Positions 6,452 through 10,890 of a stretch of DNA of 10,890 bases are shown here, one piece after another; within the stretch, counting starts at the first letter, position 1; each line of letters begins with the position of its first letter. The position numbers and the translations under genes were made by a program. Origin of the DNA: DATJPR01 sp035506295 (GTDB taxonomy: Bacteria > Bacteroidota > Ignavibacteria > UBA10030 > UBA6906); assembly GCA_035506295.1 (NCBI GenBank), contig DATJPR010000082.1, positions 1 through 10,890 on the forward strand, in the 5' to 3' direction. The notes below the pieces were generated by a model that worked only from the letters and a program-made list of their open reading frames with translations, was not told the origin of the DNA and did no database searches.

Positions 6452-9400
6452 ATGATTCGATCTGTGCCGGGCATCGCGCGACCGTGGAGCTCGGCTCACG
6501 TGAGATCAACTGCCGGGCGCGCAGGGAAACGGATCCTCGTTGCCTTCCTGCTCTGTTGCTCTCTTCCCCTCACGGCACCCGCCCAGCATCTTTTCAACTT
6601 CTCCCATCTCACGACGAAAGAAGGACTTTCCCAGAGTGCCGTCATGTGCATTTTCCAGGACCACGAAGGATTTATCTGGCTTGGCACACAGGACGGGCTG
6701 AACAGGTTTGACGGCTACTCCGTCAAAGCATTCAAGCATGACCCTGCGGACTCCACGAGCCTCGGCGACAATTTCATCGTCTCGATCGCCGAGGACTCGA
6801 CCAACACACTCTGGATCGGCACACTGAACGAACCGAATATCCTCAATCGCTTTGACCGCGTGACGGAGACGTTCGAACGGGTTCCGGCGGCGAGCGTGAA
6901 TCTCTCCAGAATTCCCACCAGTTCCATCCACTCGACCTATGAAGACCCGGCGGGGTTCGTGTGGTCGGGGTCCATCGGCAAGGGGCTGTTGCGCACAAAC
7001 CGCGCCGATGGGTCGATCAAGAGCTTTCGTCACTCGGCCGGCGATCCGGGAAGCCTGGCAGACGATCGGGTATACTCAGTGTTCGGCGATCACACGGGGG
7101 CAATCTGGGTCGGCACACACGAGGGACTGGACAAATTTGATCCGACGACGGAATCCTTCGTGCATTTCAGGCATGACGAATCGAACAAGGCGACGCTCAG
7201 TGACAGCTGGGTCTGGCCGATCATGGAAGATCGCACGGGAACGCTGTGGGTCGGGACGTTTCGAGGAGGACTGAACAGATACGACCGCTCGACCGGCACC
7301 TTCACACACTACCGCCGGTCGAACACGGACCCGAAGGCATTGAGTGACGACAGAATCCTCTCCTTGTATCAGGACCGCTCCGGAATGATCTGGGTGGGAA
7401 CCGGCAATCATGGCGCCGATTTCTTTCAGCCCGAACTGAGCACTTTCTACCACTACCAGCACGACCCGGACAATTCTTCGAGCCTCCTCGACAACGGCAT
7501 TTCCGCAGCATACGTCGACAGGGAAGGAACCGTGTGGATCGGCACCCGCCTTGGCCTGGATGAGCTGGACGTTCGCACGGATGTTTTCACGCATCATACG
7601 CACGATCCTGCCCTGCCCCGCTCGATCGCAGACAACAACGTGGAGTGCCTGCTTGAGGACCACGCGGGGAATTTGTGGATCGGCCTTGTGAGCGGAGGAT
7701 TGGACTGCTACGACCGGACAACGAAGACGTTCTCCCACCTTCACCATGATCCTCTGAATCCTTCGAGTCTCAGTGACAACAGAGTGTACGCTCTCTGCGA
7801 AGATTCCGGTGGCACGGTGTGGGTCGGGACGTACGGCGGAGGATTGTGTCGCCTCGATCCATCCACCCGGAGGTTCACGAACTACCTCCACAGCGATTCG
7901 GCACCGGGGAGCCTCGGCGGGCAGGGCGTGTGGGCGCTGCTCAAGGACCACGAAGGCACGCTCTGGGTGGGCACGTACGGCGGAGGACTCGATCGCTTCG
8001 ACCCTGCGACAGGCACATTCACGCATTACCGCCATGACGATGCGAACCCGTCGTCGTTGAGCGATGACATCGTCGTCACGCTTCTTGAAGACCACAGCGG
8101 AACGATCTGGGTCGGGACCACCGGCGGACTGAACAAGCTCGATCGTCGCAACGGATCGTTCACCCGCTACAGAGTGCAGAACGGTCTCCCGAATGATGTC
8201 ATTCTCGGGCTTCTCGAAGACAGCCACGGCAATCTCTGGTTGAGCACCAACAAGGGGATCTCCAAATTCGATCCGAACGCCCAAACGTTCCAGAATTACG
8301 ATGAGAACGACGGACTTCAGGGGAATGAATTCAACCAGGGCGCGTATGCCAGAGATCCCCGGACCGGAGAAATGTATTTCGGCGGAAGCAATGGGTTCAA
8401 CCGGTTTCAGCCGGACAGTGTACGCGTCAATCCTTATGTCCCCCCCGTGGTGTTCACGTCGTTCACGCGGTACAACACCTCCGTAAAGGAAGGCAAGCCG
8501 ATCGCCGGGCGGGGCATCGATGCGCGCAGGGAGATCATACTCTCCTACAAGGACAACGTCGTCAATGTGGAATTCTCCGCGCTGAGCTTTTATAACAATT
8601 TCAAGAATCTCTACGCCTACAAACTGGAAGGATACAGCGACAGCTGGATTCAGCTGGGGAGCGACAGACGCGCGACGTTCACCAACCTGGATGGCGGAGA
8701 ATACACGTTGCGCGTGCGCGGATCGAACAACGACGGGATCTGGAACAATGCGGGAAACTCGCTGCGGATTGTCGTCATCCCTCCCTGGTGGAAAACCCGG
8801 TGGGCGTACGGTTCGTACGGGTTCATGATCCTGGCCGTCTTTTACGGCATCCGACGGTTCGAAATCAAACGCCGCGAGCAAAAGACGCAGGTGCGGGAAT
8901 CCGAGCTCCGGGCGAAGGCGGCGGAAGCGGAAAAGCGCGCGCTCGAGGCGGAGAACGAGCGGCAGACCAAGGAGCTGGAGGACGCCAGGAATCTTCAACT
9001 TTCGCTGCTGCCGAAGGATGTCCCGGTACGTCCGGATTACGACATAGCCGTCTTTATGAAAACGGCCACTGAGGTTGGTGGGGACTACTACGACTTCCAT
9101 CTCGACGGGGACGGCTACCTCCATGTCGCCTTTGGCGACGCCACCGGGCACGGCATGCAGGCGGGGACGATCGTGACCCTTATGAAGGGCCTTTTCCTCT
9201 CCGATGCGGCGCGGTTCGACATCCTCACGTTTTTCGCGCATTGCAGCAATGCGATCAAGCAGATACGCCTCGGCCGACTTTTCATGGCATTGACGCTTGT
9301 GCGGCTCAAGGGGAATTCCGTATCTTTGTCCAGCGCAGGCATGCCGCCGGTCTACCTCTACCGCGCCCGGGACCAGTCGATCGAGGAGATCCTGCTGAAA

Positions 9401-9691
9401 GGGATGCCGCTCGGGGCCATGAAGAATTTTCCGTATGTCCTGTTCACCGGAACGCTGGATCCCGACGATGTGCTCCTCCTGCTTTCCGACGGCCTGCCGG
9501 AGCAGAAGAATGCCGCCGGCGAAATGTTCGACTACCTCCGCGTGGAGGAGACGTTTAAAGCGTGCGCCTCCTCTGCCCCCGGCGAGGTGATCCAGCGGCT
9601 CGTACAGGCAGGCGAGTCATGGATGACGGGCGCCGCGCAGGAGGACGATGTCACAATCATGGTCATCCGCCGCAAAGAGCAATCCACATAA
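6452..9691 (+). CDS. Membrane sensor: double beta-propeller ectodomain, Y_Y_Y domain and SpoIIE-type PP2C phosphatase
   Basis: A 1079-residue single-pass sensor. Signal peptide about 1-45: a long basic n-region, then ILVAFLLCCSLPLTAPAQ. Residues about 50-670 hold 13 regulator-propeller repeats with the mark [GN]-x-[ILVM]-[WY]-x-[GS], from GFIWLGT (73-79) to GEMYFGG (639-645); 14 would make two seven-bladed propellers. A Y_Y_Y Ig-like domain spans about 699-777, a membrane segment 785-801, a charged coiled coil about 805-850, the linker DARNLQLSLLP (844-854), and a PP2C/SpoIIE domain 858-1079. Conserved acidic metal ligands are present: GGDYYD (876-881), GDATGHG (895-901), SDG (1012-1014) and EDD (1064-1066). 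The propeller plus Y_Y_Y array normally sits in hybrid two-component sensors; here a Ser/Thr-type phosphatase replaces the histidine kinase. It should dephosphorylate an STAS antagonist. A kinase gene follows after 9 bases, so it is the first gene of an operon. An alternative start is GTG 6500, with a weaker site. Confidence 0.93.
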   Translation: MIRSVPGIARPWSSAHVRSTAGRAGKRILVAFLLCCSLPLTAPAQHLFNFSHLTTKEGLSQSAVMCIFQDHEGFIWLGTQDGLNRFDGYSVKAFKHDPADSTSLGDNFIVSIAEDSTNTLWIGTLNEPNILNRFDRVTETFERVPAASVNLSRIPTSSIHSTYEDPAGFVWSGSIGKGLLRTNRADGSIKSFRHSAGDPGSLADDRVYSVFGDHTGAIWVGTHEGLDKFDPTTESFVHFRHDESNKATLSDSWVWPIMEDRTGTLWVGTFRGGLNRYDRSTGTFTHYRRSNTDPKALSDDRILSLYQDRSGMIWVGTGNHGADFFQPELSTFYHYQHDPDNSSSLLDNGISAAYVDREGTVWIGTRLGLDELDVRTDVFTHHTHDPALPRSIADNNVECLLEDHAGNLWIGLVSGGLDCYDRTTKTFSHLHHDPLNPSSLSDNRVYALCEDSGGTVWVGTYGGGLCRLDPSTRRFTNYLHSDSAPGSLGGQGVWALLKDHEGTLWVGTYGGGLDRFDPATGTFTHYRHDDANPSSLSDDIVVTLLEDHSGTIWVGTTGGLNKLDRRNGSFTRYRVQNGLPNDVILGLLEDSHGNLWLSTNKGISKFDPNAQTFQNYDENDGLQGNEFNQGAYARDPRTGEMYFGGSNGFNRFQPDSVRVNPYVPPVVFTSFTRYNTSVKEGKPIAGRGIDARREIILSYKDNVVNVEFSALSFYNNFKNLYAYKLEGYSDSWIQLGSDRRATFTNLDGGEYTLRVRGSNNDGIWNNAGNSLRIVVIPPWWKTRWAYGSYGFMILAVFYGIRRFEIKRREQKTQVRESELRAKAAEAEKRALEAENERQTKELEDARNLQLSLLPKDVPVRPDYDIAVFMKTATEVGGDYYDFHLDGDGYLHVAFGDATGHGMQAGTIVTLMKGLFLSDAARFDILTFFAHCSNAIKQIRLGRLFMALTLVRLKGNSVSLSSAGMPPVYLYRARDQSIEEILLKGMPLGAMKNFPYVLFTGTLDPDDVLLLLSDGLPEQKNAAGEMFDYLRVEETFKACASSAPGEVIQRLVQAGESWMTGAAQEDDVTIMVIRRKEQST

Positions 9692-9700
9692 AGGTCAGCC

Positions 9701-10117
9701 ATGCCCGACACCGTGATGCTGAAAATGACACTCCCGAAGATCCCCGACATCGAGCTGGTCGCCGTCGAGGGGCTCGAGCGTCTGGCGCGACACATGGCCA
9801 TCAGCGCAGAGAACATCGGTGACGCGAAGATTCTCGTCACCGAGGCGGTCGTCAACGCCCTCGAACATTCCGGCGACAAGGGACCCTCCGTCCGGGTGGA
9901 ATTCCATCTTGCATCCGACGAGCTGGTGATCTTCGTACGAGACTACGGCGAGGGGTTCGAGCCGTCGGAGGTCGAAGATCCCGACATTACGCAAAAACTC
10001 GGGTCCAAGAACAAACGAGGCTGGGGGCTGAAGCTCATGCGTGAGCTGTCCGATGACCTGAAGATCGAGTCCAACAAGCACGGGACGAAGATCACCATCA
10101 CCAAACATCTTTCGTGA
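9701..10117 (+). CDS. RsbW/SpoIIAB-like anti-sigma factor serine kinase (GHKL ATPase)
   Basis: A 138-residue soluble protein, the usual size for this family. ATP-binding motifs are intact: N-box EAVVNALEHS (48-57) with the expected catalytic Glu48 and Asn52; G1 box DYGEGF (81-86); G2 box KRGWGLKLM (105-113, GxGL at 107-110). Family members bind a sigma factor or another target and phosphorylate a partner STAS protein on Ser or Thr. The start ATG 9701 has AAGG (about 9690-9693) 7 bases upstream. The stop of the sensor phosphatase is 9 bases before it, and the STAS gene follows 13 bases after its own stop, so these three form one unit. The target is not visible here: no sigma gene lies in the window. 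It could therefore control another type of output. Confidence 0.92.
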   Translation: MPDTVMLKMTLPKIPDIELVAVEGLERLARHMAISAENIGDAKILVTEAVVNALEHSGDKGPSVRVEFHLASDELVIFVRDYGEGFEPSEVEDPDITQKLGSKNKRGWGLKLMRELSDDLKIESNKHGTKITITKHLS

Positions 10118-10130
10118 TAAAGGCGTATGC

Positions 10131-10487
10131 ATGGAACAACCCTTCAGTGTGACCTCTGAGGTCCGGGAAGGATGCCTGGTCATAACGACTGCGGGGTACG
10201 TGAACAACGTGGGGGGAGAAGCCATCGCCGCGGAATTTTCGAAGCACTTCGCTCAGGGGGTCCGCCGGGTGGTGATCAACCTCGCCCGGTCAAAGGTCGT
10301 GAATTCCATCGGCATGTCGTTTCTTATCGAAATCCTCGAACAGCTTCAGGACGCCGGCGGACGGCTGGTGTTCACCGATCTCGACCCGGCGGTGGAAAAG
10401 ATGCTGACCATCATGGGGTTGTTCAAGTTCGCCGGCAAGGTCCCGACCGTGGACGATGCCATTCGTTCTCTCGTGGACCACGACTGA
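10131..10487 (+). CDS. RsbV/SpoIIAA-like STAS-domain antagonist with atypical phosphorylation site
   Basis: A 118-residue single STAS domain, of normal length. Visible: an N-terminal strand pair ending TTAGYVNN, the core strand RVVINLARSKVV (45-57), the loop NSIGMSFLIE (58-67), then helix and strand (GGRLVFTDLDPAVEKML, 77-93, and GLFKF). By alignment from memory to SpoIIAA (FMDSSGLGV), Asp56 is Asn58 here, Ser57 is Ser59, the phosphorylated Ser58 is Ile60, and Gly59 is Gly61. The regular phospho-acceptor is therefore absent, though the adjacent Ser59 might serve. Its neighbours (kinase upstream, phosphatase further upstream) match an RsbV role: competing with the kinase target. ATG 10131 has AAAGG 7 bases before it; an out-of-frame ATG lies 4 bases upstream. 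Confidence 0.9.
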   Translation: MEQPFSVTSEVREGCLVITTAGYVNNVGGEAIAAEFSKHFAQGVRRVVINLARSKVVNSIGMSFLIEILEQLQDAGGRLVFTDLDPAVEKMLTIMGLFKFAGKVPTVDDAIRSLVDHD

Positions 10488-10494
10488 TCGCAGC

Positions 10495-10890
10495 ATGACG
10501 ATGCAGGACCGCAGACTCGCAGACGACGTTGCCCGCCTCGCCGATACGCTCCGGCAGGATCTTGACTCCCTTCCCAGGAACGCCCCATTGCCGGATCTCC
10601 TTCGTCGATTCCTCGGGTTCCTCCAGGGCGCATTCCCCCACTCCTCGGTGGGGCTTGCGTATCAGCTTCGCCCCGGCGACCGATGGGTAGGCGTGGGCGA
10701 GGATCCGTCATCGCATTGGGACGATCACATCAAAGGAACAGAGGGGGACAAGCAGGCGGGATTGGAGTTCGACGTCAATGATACTGTTCTGCACGGTGCA
10801 CAATGCCTGGGGAGCAGCGGAGCGAGGATCGTCGTACGCATCGAGAGAACGACGCCGGCCGGATTTGACGACATTGATCTCGTTGCCCTC
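10495..10890 (+). CDS. Partial gene at right edge, putative GAF-like N-terminal domain, possibly a regulator of the same operon
   Basis: From ATG 10495 the frame stays open for all 132 codons to the window edge; the C-terminus is missing. The start is 7 bases after the previous stop, so it belongs to the operon. There is no good SD; ATG 10501 (in frame, two codons on) is the alternative. The visible part begins with a charged helix (RRLADDVARLADTLRQDL), then LPDLLRRFLGFLQGAFPHSSV and a strand RIVVRIER followed by GFDDIDLVAL. That is the order of strands and helices expected in a GAF-like sensor domain with a hydrophobic final helix. GAF domains often precede PP2C or kinase domains in such operons, so a second phosphatase or a histidine kinase is possible, but nothing visible decides this. 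Function is therefore low confidence; that it is a gene is more certain. Confidence 0.75.
   Translation, partial: MTMQDRRLADDVARLADTLRQDLDSLPRNAPLPDLLRRFLGFLQGAFPHSSVGLAYQLRPGDRWVGVGEDPSSHWDDHIKGTEGDKQAGLEFDVNDTVLHGAQCLGSSGARIVVRIERTTPAGFDDIDLVAL

Noticed and set aside
7076..9241. A long open frame (721 codons) on the - strand opposite the sensor phosphatase
   Set aside because: It is an antisense shadow. Its translation is rich in Arg and Val with no recognisable domain, while the + strand has clear propeller and PP2C motifs throughout.
9701..10117. Histidine kinase rather than anti-sigma kinase
   Set aside because: It has the GHKL ATP-binding fold but no dimerisation and phosphoacceptor His domain, and its length and neighbours match RsbW-type kinases.

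Overview
The window is about 10.9 kb of chromosome-like DNA. All recognisable genes lie on the + strand. Coding regions look about 57-60% GC, while the first 300 bases count at about 50%. The best lineage clue is the C-terminus of the large secreted protein: a NYPNPFNP-containing type IX secretion (T9SS) sorting domain. It is typical of the Bacteroidota/Ignavibacteriota side of the FCB superphylum, and similar tails occur in Calditrichota and Zixibacteria. Good Shine-Dalgarno (SD) sequences precede several starts. That fits a non-classical FCB lineage such as Ignavibacteria better than classical Bacteroidetes, where SD sites are mostly absent. This placement is inference.

Layout. (1) 1-405 is lower-GC DNA with no confident gene; a protein-like open stretch at 29-199 may be a remnant. 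(2) 419-937 encodes a small exported protein. At 1004-6358 a 1784-residue mosaic surface protein follows: signal peptide, lectin-like domain, four 74-residue InlB-type repeats, a beta-helix-like segment, a matrixin-like zinc protease domain, a von Willebrand A domain, a GLNWQG tandem repeat, beta-rich domains and a T9SS tail. (3) A strong hairpin followed by TTTCTCTC (6380-6428) separates these two from the next group. (4) 6452 to the right edge is a tightly spaced partner-switching operon. It holds a membrane sensor with a double beta-propeller ectodomain and a cytoplasmic SpoIIE/PP2C phosphatase, an RsbW-like anti-sigma kinase, an RsbV-like STAS protein, and a fourth gene cut by the edge that may carry a GAF-like domain.

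How the genes may work together: the periplasmic propeller would sense a ligand and control the phosphatase. The phosphatase would set the phosphorylation state of the STAS antagonist, or of another one elsewhere, and so control what the RsbW-like kinase binds. No sigma factor is visible, so the output is unknown. The most unusual point is that this STAS protein has Ile where SpoIIAA/RsbV proteins have the phosphorylated Ser, so the circuit may not run in the standard way. Whether it controls the neighbouring secreted proteins cannot be told from the sequence.
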